In this document: positions 49,129-56,066 of the stretch, piece after piece
Layout: every line of letters begins with the position of its first letter
Numbering within the stretch: position 1 is the stretch's first letter
Notes under the pieces: generated by a model
Database searches by the model: none
What the model was told of the DNA's origin: nothing
The model's input: the letters and a program-made list of their open reading frames with translations, nothing else
NCBI RefSeq assembly: GCF_029892155.1
Contig: NZ_JARZAG010000026.1
Location: 1-64,000 of the forward strand
Direction of reading: 5' to 3'
Source of the DNA: Kitasatospora sp. GAS204B
Lineage (GTDB): Bacteria; Actinomycetota; Actinomycetes; Streptomycetales; Streptomycetaceae
DNA: 64,000 nucleotides
Position numbers and translations under genes: made by a program

Positions 49129-50745
49129 ATGGACCTGATCCCCGCGCCGATCGCCATCCGCCGCGCCGCCACCGAGGACGCCCCGGGCCTGCCGCTGGGC
49201 CCCGCGAGCACGCTGGCCGGTGCGGCCGGGACCGAGGACGCCGAGCGCTGGCTGCGCTCGACGCTCGGCGCGGCCACCGGCCTGGCGCTGCCGCCGGCCG
49301 CCGACCCGGTGATCGGGCTGCGCCTCGACCCGGCGCTGGCACCCGAGGGGTACCGGCTCACGGTCGACGGCGAGCGCGCCCGGATCACCGCGGGCGGTCC
49401 GGCCGGTGCGCACTGGGGCGCCCAGACGCTGCGCCAGTTGCTCGGACCCGAGGCCTACCGGCGGGCCCCGCTGCGCCGCACCGGCTGGCGGCTGCCCGGC
49501 TGCGAGATCACCGACGCGCCCCGGTTCGGCTGGCGCGGGGTGCTGCTCGACGTCGCCCGGCACTTCCTGCCGCTCGCCGGCCTGCTGCGGTACGTGGACC
49601 TGCTGGCCGCGCACAAGCTCAACGTGCTGCACCTGCACCTCACCGACGACCAGGGCTGGCGCTTCGAGGTCAGGCGCTACCCCCGGCTCACAGAGGTCGG
49701 CGGCTGGCGCGAGCGCTCGATGGTGGGCTACCGCACCGGTGGCCGGCGCGACGACCGGCCGCACGGCGGCTACTACACCCAGGACGACCTGCGCGAGCTG
49801 GTCGCCTACGCGGCCGACCGCGGGATCACCGTGGTGCCCGAGATCGACCTGCCCGGCCACACCCAGGCGGCGATCGCGGCCCACCCCGAGCTGGGCAACA
49901 CCGATGTGCTGGACACCGGCGAGCTCGGGGTGTGGACGGACTGGGGGGTCAGTCCCAACGTGCTGAACGCCTCGGACGCCACGCTGGCCTTCTTCGAGGG
50001 GGTGCTGGAGGAGCTGCTGGAGGTCTTCCCGTCGAAGTACGTGCACCTGGGCGGCGACGAGTGCCCCAAGGAGCAGTGGCGGACCAGCCCGGCGGCGCAG
50101 GCGCGGATCAAGGAGCTGGGCCTGGCCGACGAGCACGAGCTGCAGAGCTGGGTCATCGGCCACTTCGACGGCTGGCTGACCGCCCGCGGCCGCCGGCTGA
50201 TCGGCTGGGACGAGATCCTGGAGGGCGGGCTGGCCGAGCACGCTGCGGTTGCGTCCTGGCGGGGCTATGCGGGTGGGGTCGCCGCCGCGCGGGCGGGGCA
50301 TCCGGTGGTGATGTGCCCGGAGCAGCACGTCTACCTCGACCACCGGCAGGACGGCGGGCCCGACGAGCCGATCCCGATCGGCTTCAAGCGTTCGCTGGCC
50401 GACGTCTACCGCTTCGAGCCGGTGCCCGCGTCACTGGATGAGGTGAGCGCCCGTCAGGTGATCGGCACCCAGGCCAACCTGTGGAGCGAGTTCGCCGACG
50501 ACGCCCGCGACCTCGACTACCGGGCCTTCCCCCGGCTCGCCGCCTTCGCCGAGGTCGCCTGGTCGCCGCTGCCGCGCGATCCGGCCGCCCGCGACCTGGC
50601 CGACTTCGAGCGGCGGATGCGCACCCACTACGCGCGGCTCGACGCGCTCGGCGTCGCCTATCGCCCGCCGGCCGGCCCGCACCCGTGGCAGCGGCGCCCG
50701 GGGGTGGCCGGTCGCCCGCTGCCGGGACCGCCGCCGCAGCGCTGA
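49129..50745 (+). CDS. Beta-N-acetylhexosaminidase, GH20
   Basis: 538 residues. An N-terminal GH20b-like domain (about 1-120) is followed by the GH20 barrel. The catalytic pair D310-E311 is in HLGGDECPKEQW; the assisting region RGVLLDVARHFLP and HLTDDQGWR are present. It removes terminal GlcNAc (or GalNAc) from chitin fragments, peptidoglycan or glycans. There is no signal peptide, so it is probably cytoplasmic and acts on imported oligosaccharides. ATG 49120 would add three residues. The last 30 residues are Pro-rich and likely disordered. Confidence 0.93.
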   Translation: MDLIPAPIAIRRAATEDAPGLPLGPASTLAGAAGTEDAERWLRSTLGAATGLALPPAADPVIGLRLDPALAPEGYRLTVDGERARITAGGPAGAHWGAQTLRQLLGPEAYRRAPLRRTGWRLPGCEITDAPRFGWRGVLLDVARHFLPLAGLLRYVDLLAAHKLNVLHLHLTDDQGWRFEVRRYPRLTEVGGWRERSMVGYRTGGRRDDRPHGGYYTQDDLRELVAYAADRGITVVPEIDLPGHTQAAIAAHPELGNTDVLDTGELGVWTDWGVSPNVLNASDATLAFFEGVLEELLEVFPSKYVHLGGDECPKEQWRTSPAAQARIKELGLADEHELQSWVIGHFDGWLTARGRRLIGWDEILEGGLAEHAAVASWRGYAGGVAAARAGHPVVMCPEQHVYLDHRQDGGPDEPIPIGFKRSLADVYRFEPVPASLDEVSARQVIGTQANLWSEFADDARDLDYRAFPRLAAFAEVAWSPLPRDPAARDLADFERRMRTHYARLDALGVAYRPPAGPHPWQRRPGVAGRPLPGPPPQR

Positions 50746-51094
50746 CGAGTCGTCAGTCGAACAATGTGATCATCCGGGAACCTTTGCCTGGCGTGCGGCG
50801 TCAAAACCAGGTGAACATCCGGTCTCTTTTGTGGGGGATCTGCCCGAAAAGCGACCGGATCGTCCGGGACCCCGAGGGCGATCACGGTGCTCGATGTGCC
50901 AGAGTTGCCCGACCCGGTGGGCTGCTTCTGTTCGGCAGCCCGGACCCGTACGCTACGGGCGGCACCGCAGACCCGTGGTGCGGGAGGAACGGGCCGGCCC
51001 GGCGTCGGCCGACGCGGCTGAGCGCGGGCCCCGAGCGCAGGCTCGGGAGTAGGCCCGAGAACCACCCAAGAATCTGGAGCACGGTGGGATCCTG
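50746..51094 (+). promoter_or_regulatory. Region upstream of the xanthine-dehydrogenase-like operon
   Basis: 349 bases. It contains an ECF-type promoter candidate (50777-50802) and a hairpin GGGCTGC / GCAGCCC at 50919-50941. A 43-codon ORF from GTG 50889 with GAGGG upstream is possible but unsupported. I looked for molybdenum-cofactor, c-di-AMP and cobalamin riboswitch patterns and recognised none. Confidence 0.45.
50777..50802 (+). promoter_or_regulatory. ECF sigma factor-type promoter candidate
   Basis: GGAACC, 16-base spacer, CGTC: the typical -35 and -10 of extracytoplasmic-function sigma promoters. Transcription would start about 285 bases before the FAD subunit gene at 51095. Confidence 0.55.
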
Positions 51095-52006
51095 GTGAAC
51101 CGGACGATCATGCTGCCGACCTCCCTCGACGAGGCCGTCGAGGCTCTGGGCGCCAGTCCCGCCGCCGTCCCGGTGGCCGGCGGGACCGACCTGATGGAGG
51201 CCGTCAACGCCGGACGGCTGCGCCCCGGTGCGCTGGTGGGCCTGGGCCGGATCACCGAACTACGCGGCTGGCGCTACGAGGACGGCGGCACCGCCGTGCT
51301 CGGCGCGGGCCTCACGCTGGCCCGGATGGACCGCCCCGACTTCGCCGCGCTGATCCCGGCGCTGGCCGACGCCGCCCGCACCGCGGGCCCCCCGCAGACC
51401 CGCAACGTCGGCACGCTGGGCGGCAACATCGCCACCGCCGCCGCGACCGGAGACACCCTGCCGGTGCTGGCCGCGCTGGAGGCCGTGGCCACCCTGGCCC
51501 GGGCCCCGCGGGCCGGTGACAGCGGCACCCGCGAGGTCCCGGTCAGCCACCTGCTCACCGGCGTCGACCCGATGCGCCCGGGCGAACTGCTCAGCTGGGT
51601 CCGGGTTCCGCTGCTGCACGCCCCGCAGGTCTTCCTCAAGGCGACCGGGCGCAGTGGCCCGTCCCGCGCGGTCGCCTCGGTGGCGCTGGTGCTCGACCCG
51701 GCCCGGCGCGCGGTGCGCTGCGCGGTCGGCGCGGTGGCGCCGGTGCCGCTGCGGCCGCTGGAGGCCGAGGCCTGGGTGGCCGGCTGCGTCGACTGGGACG
51801 CCCGGGGCGAGGAGGGCGCGCAGGCGATCGACCCGGCCGCGGCCGCCGCCTTCGGCGAGTACGTCGCGGCCGCGTGCGTGCCCGACGCCTACGGAGCTGA
51901 CGCGTCGTCGGCGCTGCTGGCCGAGGGGCCGACGGCGGCCGCCGTCCGGCTACGGCGTACCGTGGCCGTGCTGGCCCGCCGGGCACTGGGAAGGGCACTG
52001 AAGTGA
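51095..52006 (+). CDS. Xanthine dehydrogenase family, FAD-binding subunit
   Basis: 303 residues, usual for the medium subunit of molybdenum hydroxylases. FAD contacts VAGGTDLMEAVNAG and TRNVGTLGGNIATAAATGD are intact, and the C-terminal CO-dehydrogenase flavoprotein domain follows. It should pass electrons from the FeS centres to FAD. GTG 51095 is the first start. The next gene begins inside its stop codon (GTGA), so the subunits are coupled. The order FAD, FeS, Mo matches many three-subunit enzymes. Confidence 0.92.
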   Translation: MNRTIMLPTSLDEAVEALGASPAAVPVAGGTDLMEAVNAGRLRPGALVGLGRITELRGWRYEDGGTAVLGAGLTLARMDRPDFAALIPALADAARTAGPPQTRNVGTLGGNIATAAATGDTLPVLAALEAVATLARAPRAGDSGTREVPVSHLLTGVDPMRPGELLSWVRVPLLHAPQVFLKATGRSGPSRAVASVALVLDPARRAVRCAVGAVAPVPLRPLEAEAWVAGCVDWDARGEEGAQAIDPAAAAAFGEYVAAACVPDAYGADASSALLAEGPTAAAVRLRRTVAVLARRALGRALK

Positions 52007-53265
52007 CGGCCGAGGTGACCGCCGACATGGCGCACGAACCGACGAACCATCCCGTCCACCTGGGCGACGGACGTCCCACCACGTCCTACACGCTGCGGGT
52101 GAACGGCTTCGAACGGCCCGTCACCGATGCCTGGATCGGGGAGAGCCTGCTCTACGTGCTGCGCGAGCGGCTCGGCCTGGCCGGTGCCAAGAACGGCTGC
52201 GAGCAGGGCGAGTGCGGGGCCTGCTCGGTGCAGGTGGACGGCCAGCTGGTGGCCGGCTGCCTGGTGCCGGCGGCGCTCGCGGCGGACAGCGAGATCAGCA
52301 CCGTGGAGGGCCTGTCGGCCGGCGGGGCGGCCAGCGACGTCCAGCAGGCGCTCGCCGAGTCGGGCGCCGTGCAGTGCGGCTACTGCACGCCCGGGATGGC
52401 GATGGCGGTGCACGACCTGCTGCAGCGCAACCACCGGCCGAGCGAGGTGGAGGCCCGCCAGGCGCTCTGCGGCAACCTCTGCCGGTGCACCGGCTACCGC
52501 AGCGTGCTGGCCGCCGTGCAGACGGTCGCCGACGCGCGCGGGGCGGCGCTGCTGGAGGCCGAGCAGGCGGGGGCCGACGCGCAGTCGGAGCAGCCGCAGC
52601 CGGCGGCTCCCGCCGCCGGAGCGGACGCCGGCGACCGGGCCGAGCCCGGTCGGGCCGCCGAGCCGCTCGACCCGCCGGTCTACCAGGACGCCTGGGCCGG
52701 GACCGCGACCGCCGGCGAGGTGCCGCTGTTCGGCGCCGACAGCGGCTGGATCAGCGCCGACCCGATGCCCGCGACTGCGGAGTACCCCTCTGGGCACTCC
52801 GGTGAACAGCCGACCGCCGCCGGCACCGGCCTCGGGGCGATGCCCGCCCAGGGCTACGCCGGCTACGACCCGACCGCCTACGGCCCCGGCACGGTGTACG
52901 ACGGGGGCGTGAACTACGAGCCCACCCCGGCGCACGGCACCGCCGCCCCCGGCGCGCCGTACGAGGGCACCCCGGCCCACGGCACGCCGTACGAGCCGAC
53001 GCCCGCGCACGGCGTCCCGTACGACGCCACGCCTGCCCACGGCACCGACTACCCGGCCGCGCCGCCCTACGCCGCCGGCCCGTACGCCGCCGCGCCCTAC
53101 CCGGGCACGGCCTACGACGGTGTCGCCTACCAGGGCACCCCGGCGCACGGCATCCCGGCCCCGGCCACCCCGTTCGACGGCACGGTCTACGAGACCGCCC
53201 CCGGCATGCCCGAGGCGGGTACCCCCGCGCACGGCCTCCGCCTCCCCGAGGACGACCACGCATGA
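52003..53265 (+). CDS. (2Fe-2S) subunit of the xanthine dehydrogenase-like complex, with long repetitive tail
   Basis: 420 residues, against about 160-200 for the family. Residues 25-170 hold both 2Fe-2S domains with all eight ligands: C66, C71, C74, C86 (plant-ferredoxin type) and C125, C128, C160, C162 (helical domain). The remaining 240 or so residues are a low-complexity extension rich in Pro, Ala, Gly and Tyr, with six TPAHG repeats between residues 308 and 411. The tail has no Cys and no membrane segment. It is in frame, uses normal codons and its stop overlaps the start of the Mo subunit gene. It may be a flexible docking or tethering segment. Confidence 0.88.
   Translation: MTAEVTADMAHEPTNHPVHLGDGRPTTSYTLRVNGFERPVTDAWIGESLLYVLRERLGLAGAKNGCEQGECGACSVQVDGQLVAGCLVPAALAADSEISTVEGLSAGGAASDVQQALAESGAVQCGYCTPGMAMAVHDLLQRNHRPSEVEARQALCGNLCRCTGYRSVLAAVQTVADARGAALLEAEQAGADAQSEQPQPAAPAAGADAGDRAEPGRAAEPLDPPVYQDAWAGTATAGEVPLFGADSGWISADPMPATAEYPSGHSGEQPTAAGTGLGAMPAQGYAGYDPTAYGPGTVYDGGVNYEPTPAHGTAAPGAPYEGTPAHGTPYEPTPAHGVPYDATPAHGTDYPAAPPYAAGPYAAAPYPGTAYDGVAYQGTPAHGIPAPATPFDGTVYETAPGMPEAGTPAHGLRLPEDDHA
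52924..53235 (+). repeat. Six TPAHG-coding repeats
   Basis: Units of the form ACC-CCG-GCG-CAC-GGC, often followed by codons for (T/V)PY(E/D), recur six times in the tail of the FeS subunit. The third-codon positions differ between copies, so selection is likely to act on the peptide and not only on the DNA. Confidence 0.8.
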
Positions 53266-55580
53266 CCGCGCCCACCGATTCGACCGCCACCGCCGACTCG
53301 ACCGGCACCGGCACCGCCCCCACCGCCGAGCCGGCCGAGCGCCCGTTCGGCCTGGGCAGCTCGCCGCTGCGCACCGACGCGCTGCCCAAGGCGCTCGGCA
53401 TCTACCCGTACGCCGCCGACCTGTGGGCCGAGGGGCTGCTCTGGGGCGCCGTGCTGCGCTCGCCGCACCCGCACGCCCGGATCGTCTCGATCGACACCTC
53501 GGCCGCGCTGACCGTCCCCGGCGTGCACGCCGTGCTGACCGCGGCCGACCTGCCCGCGCCCACCGTGCCCAGCGACCGCCCGGTGCTGGCCGCCGAGGTG
53601 GTCCGCCACCAGGGCGAGCCGGTGGCCGCCGTGGCCGCCGACCACCCCGACACCGCCCGGCTGGCCGCCGCCGCGATCGTGGTCGAGTACCAGCTGCTCG
53701 ACGCGCTCACCGACCCCGAGCAGGCCTTCCACGGCCCCGCCCTGCACCCCGACGGCAACCTGCTGCGCCACCTGCCGCTGCGCACCGGCGACCCGGAGGC
53801 GGTCGGCGAGGTGGTGGTCGAGGGCCTCTACCAGGTGGGCCGTCAGGACCCGGCGCCGATCGGGGCCGAGGCGGGCCTGGCCGTGCCGCGCCCGGACGGC
53901 GGCGTCGAGCTGCACCTGTCCTCCACCGACCCGCACGGCGACCGCGAGCGCACCGCCGCCTGCCTGGGCCTGGAGACGGACCGGGTGCGCCTGGTGGTCA
54001 CCGGTGTGCCCGGCGCCACCGCCGACCGCGAGGACCGCTCCTTCCAGGCCACCCTGGCGCTGTTGGCGCTGCGCACCGGCCGCCCGGTGAAGATGACGCT
54101 GACCCGCGAGGAGTCCTTCCAGGGCCACGCGGCCCGGCACCCGGCGCTGCTGAGGTACCGCCACCACGCCGACGCGCAGGGCAAGCTGGTCAAGGTCGAG
54201 GCGCAGATCCTGCTGGACGGCGGCGCCTACGCCGACGTGTCGGCCGAGGTGCTGGCCGCCGCGACCGCCTTCTCGGTCGGGCCGTACGTCTGCCCGAACG
54301 TCTTCGTGGACGCCTGGGCGGTGCGCACCAACAACCCGCCCGCCGGGCGGATGCGCGGCGAGGGCACGCTGCAGTCCTGCTTCGCGACCGAGTCGCAGCT
54401 CGACCTGCTGGCCGCCCGGCTGGGCCTGGACCCGTTGGAGATCCGCCGCCGCAACGTGCTGGCCACCGGCGACGCGCTGCCCACCGGACAGGCCATCACC
54501 TGCCCGGCCCCGGTGGCCGCGCTGCTCGATGCGGTGGCCGAGGTGCCGCTGCCCGCCCTCCCGCTGGACGCGCCCGACACCGAGTGGCTGCTGCCCGGCG
54601 GCCCCGGCGGCGCGGGTGACCCCGCGGCGGTGCGCCGCGGCATCGGCTACGCGGTGGGCATGGCGCACATGCTCGGCGCCGAGGGCACGGACGAGGTCTC
54701 CACGGCCACCGTCCGGGTCAGCGGCGACCACGCGACGGTGATCTGCGCGGCCGTGGACGCCGGGCAGGGCTTCGCCACGCTGGCCCGCCAGATCGTCCAG
54801 TCGGTGCTCGGGGTGACCGAGGTCTACGTCGCCCCGGTGGACAGCGACCAGTCGATCGCCGGCCCCTCGGCCCGCGGCCGGCACACCTGGGTGTCGGGCG
54901 GCGCGGTGGAGAAGGCCGCGCTGATGGTCCGTCACCAGCTGCTCGCGCCGATCGCCGCCGATTTCGGCATGTCGGTGGAGCTGCTCTCGATCGCCGAAGG
55001 CAAGATCACCTCGTACGACGGGGTGCTCGGCATGCCGGTCACCGAGGCGCTGGAGGGCAAGGAGCTCTGGGCCACCGCCCAGTGCCGTCCGCACCCCACC
55101 GAGCCGCTGGACGAGGCCGGTCAGGGCGACGCCTTCGTCTCGATCGCCTTCTGCGCGATGCGTGCGGTGGTGGACGTGGACATCGAGCTCGGCGCGGTGA
55201 GGGTGGTCGACGTGACCGTGGCCCAGGACGTGGGCCGCGCGCTGAACCCGGGACAGATCGAGGACCGGATCGAGGCGGGGGTCGCCCAGGGCGTGGGCCT
55301 GGCGCTGCTGGAGGACCTGCGCAGCACCGGCGGCCTGCTGGCCAACCCCTCGTTCACCGGCTACCGCCTGCCCACCGCCCTCGACACCCCCGAGGTCCGG
55401 ATCGCCACCCTGCTCGAGGAGCGCGACGTGGTGGCCACCTTCGGGGCCAAGGCGGTCAGCGCCGCCCCCGCCGTGGTCGCCCCGGCCGCCGTGGCCGCCG
55501 CCGTGCGGGCCGCCACCAACCTCCCGATCGGCCGCCTGCCGATCCTGCCGGAGGACGCGGTGGTGGTCCTGCCGGTCTGA
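53262..55580 (+). CDS. Xanthine dehydrogenase family, molybdopterin-binding subunit with degenerate active site
   Basis: 772 residues covering the two standard large-subunit domains. Some cofactor motifs are kept, such as DAGQGFATLARQI and PSARGRHTW. Key catalytic motifs are not. The GGGFGGK loop is replaced near 248-258 by GVPGATADRED; the FRGFGxPQ loop reads RMRGEGTLQ near 363-371; and the C-terminal GAKGVGEPP, which carries the catalytic Glu, reads GAKAVSAAP near 728-736. The frame is clean with normal codon use, so this is not an ordinary pseudogene. It may be an enzyme with changed chemistry or a non-catalytic homologue. The first 25 residues are Thr/Ala-rich. Confidence 0.88.
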   Translation: MTAPTDSTATADSTGTGTAPTAEPAERPFGLGSSPLRTDALPKALGIYPYAADLWAEGLLWGAVLRSPHPHARIVSIDTSAALTVPGVHAVLTAADLPAPTVPSDRPVLAAEVVRHQGEPVAAVAADHPDTARLAAAAIVVEYQLLDALTDPEQAFHGPALHPDGNLLRHLPLRTGDPEAVGEVVVEGLYQVGRQDPAPIGAEAGLAVPRPDGGVELHLSSTDPHGDRERTAACLGLETDRVRLVVTGVPGATADREDRSFQATLALLALRTGRPVKMTLTREESFQGHAARHPALLRYRHHADAQGKLVKVEAQILLDGGAYADVSAEVLAAATAFSVGPYVCPNVFVDAWAVRTNNPPAGRMRGEGTLQSCFATESQLDLLAARLGLDPLEIRRRNVLATGDALPTGQAITCPAPVAALLDAVAEVPLPALPLDAPDTEWLLPGGPGGAGDPAAVRRGIGYAVGMAHMLGAEGTDEVSTATVRVSGDHATVICAAVDAGQGFATLARQIVQSVLGVTEVYVAPVDSDQSIAGPSARGRHTWVSGGAVEKAALMVRHQLLAPIAADFGMSVELLSIAEGKITSYDGVLGMPVTEALEGKELWATAQCRPHPTEPLDEAGQGDAFVSIAFCAMRAVVDVDIELGAVRVVDVTVAQDVGRALNPGQIEDRIEAGVAQGVGLALLEDLRSTGGLLANPSFTGYRLPTALDTPEVRIATLLEERDVVATFGAKAVSAAPAVVAPAAVAAAVRAATNLPIGRLPILPEDAVVVLPV

Positions 55581-55645
55581 CCGGACCGGGGGCGGCGGGT
55601 ATTCCGGCCGTTCCACCGGGAATACCCGGGAATCCCAGGAATTCG

Positions 55646-55692
55646 AAAAACAGAAACGGCCGGTCGGCGAATCATCGCGGACCGGTCGTTTC
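55646..55692 (-). terminator. tRNA-Cys terminator
   Basis: 13-pair stem (GAAACGACCGGTC with GACCGGCCGTTTC, one G-U, minus strand) around a 14-base loop, then TGTTTTT. A classic intrinsic terminator 22 bases behind the tRNA; from the other side it may also stop the Mo-subunit transcript. Confidence 0.9.
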
Positions 55693-55713
55693 CAGCTGTG
55701 CAATCGTGCGGGG

Positions 55714-55785
55714 AGGCCATGACGGGATTCGAACCCGTGTACACCGCTTTGCAGACGGTTCCCTGAGCCACTCGGGCACATGGCC
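55714..55785 (-). tRNA. tRNA-Cys (GCA)
   Basis: 72 bases, minus strand. Acceptor GGCCATG / CATGGCC, anticodon stem ACCGT / GCGGT with loop CTGCAAA (anticodon GCA), T-arm ACGGG-TTCGAAT-CCCGT, discriminator T. The CCA end is not encoded. It is a single tRNA gene with its own terminator. Confidence 0.96.
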
Positions 55786-55792
55786 GGGCGAC

Positions 55793-55808
55793 GGGCCGCT
55801 GACGGCCC
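55793..55808 (-). promoter_or_regulatory. Hairpin between the mini-ORF and tRNA-Cys
   Basis: GGGCCG-TCAG-CGGCCC, a six-base GC stem six bases after the mini-ORF stop and eight bases before the tRNA. It may be a processing or pausing element. Confidence 0.5.
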
Positions 55809-55814
55809 CTCGGC

Positions 55815-55871
55815 TCACACCTGGCAGGGTCGACAACAGGAGCGGGCGGTGTACGTGGCGGGGCTGGTCAT
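55815..55871 (-). CDS. Candidate cysteine-rich leader peptide (18 residues)
   Basis: The ORF reads MTSPATYTARSCCRPCQV and stop. GAGAGGAG lies six bases before the ATG, a near-ideal ribosome site. Three of 18 codons are Cys, two of them adjacent TGT codons, which are rare in this GC-rich genome. It lies between a promoter candidate and tRNA-Cys on the same strand. The layout is that of a ribosome-sensed attenuator, as known for polycysteine small ORFs of mycobacteria upstream of sulfur genes. Whether it is translated cannot be shown from sequence, and chance ORFs of this length are common. Confidence 0.4.
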   Translation of the reverse strand: MTSPATYTARSCCRPCQV

Positions 55872-55921
55872 CGCGGGCTCCTCTCGGTTTGTCGGTCATT
55901 TCCGTCGTGCTTTCATCATTC

Positions 55922-55950
55922 AGTCTGTCGGCCGGTTGACGGCCCGTCAA
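55922..55950 (-). promoter_or_regulatory. Candidate promoter of the leader ORF and tRNA-Cys
   Basis: On the minus strand: TTGACG, 17-base spacer, CAGACT. The start would be near 55915, giving a 44-base leader before the mini-ORF. The -35 is inside the palindrome at 55936-55950. Confidence 0.55.
55936..55950. promoter_or_regulatory. Palindromic operator candidate
   Basis: TTGACGG-C-CCGTCAA, perfect seven-base arms with one central base. It overlaps the -35 of the minus-strand promoter and lies 117 bases before the MFS transporter gene, so a regulator bound here could affect both directions. No regulator gene is adjacent. Confidence 0.5.
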
Positions 55951-56066
55951 TAGCCGATTGTGACGGGCGGATGAAGTCTCGCGGGAAGTCCTACGACCGG
56001 CGGCGGAGCTCGGACGGGACCGCAGGTCAGGAGTCAACTGGTTATTCGGCACTTACCATGGCAGGC

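Noticed and set aside
50889..51020. 43-codon ORF (GTG start, GAGGG upstream) in the leader of the FAD subunit gene
   Set aside because: Possible, and it contains a CFC motif, but the composition after codon 20 looks like non-coding GC-rich DNA; not enough to call a gene.
50803..51094. Riboswitch (molybdenum cofactor, c-di-AMP or cobalamin) before the xanthine-dehydrogenase-like operon
   Set aside because: The leader has hairpins but I could not match the conserved core bases of any of these classes.
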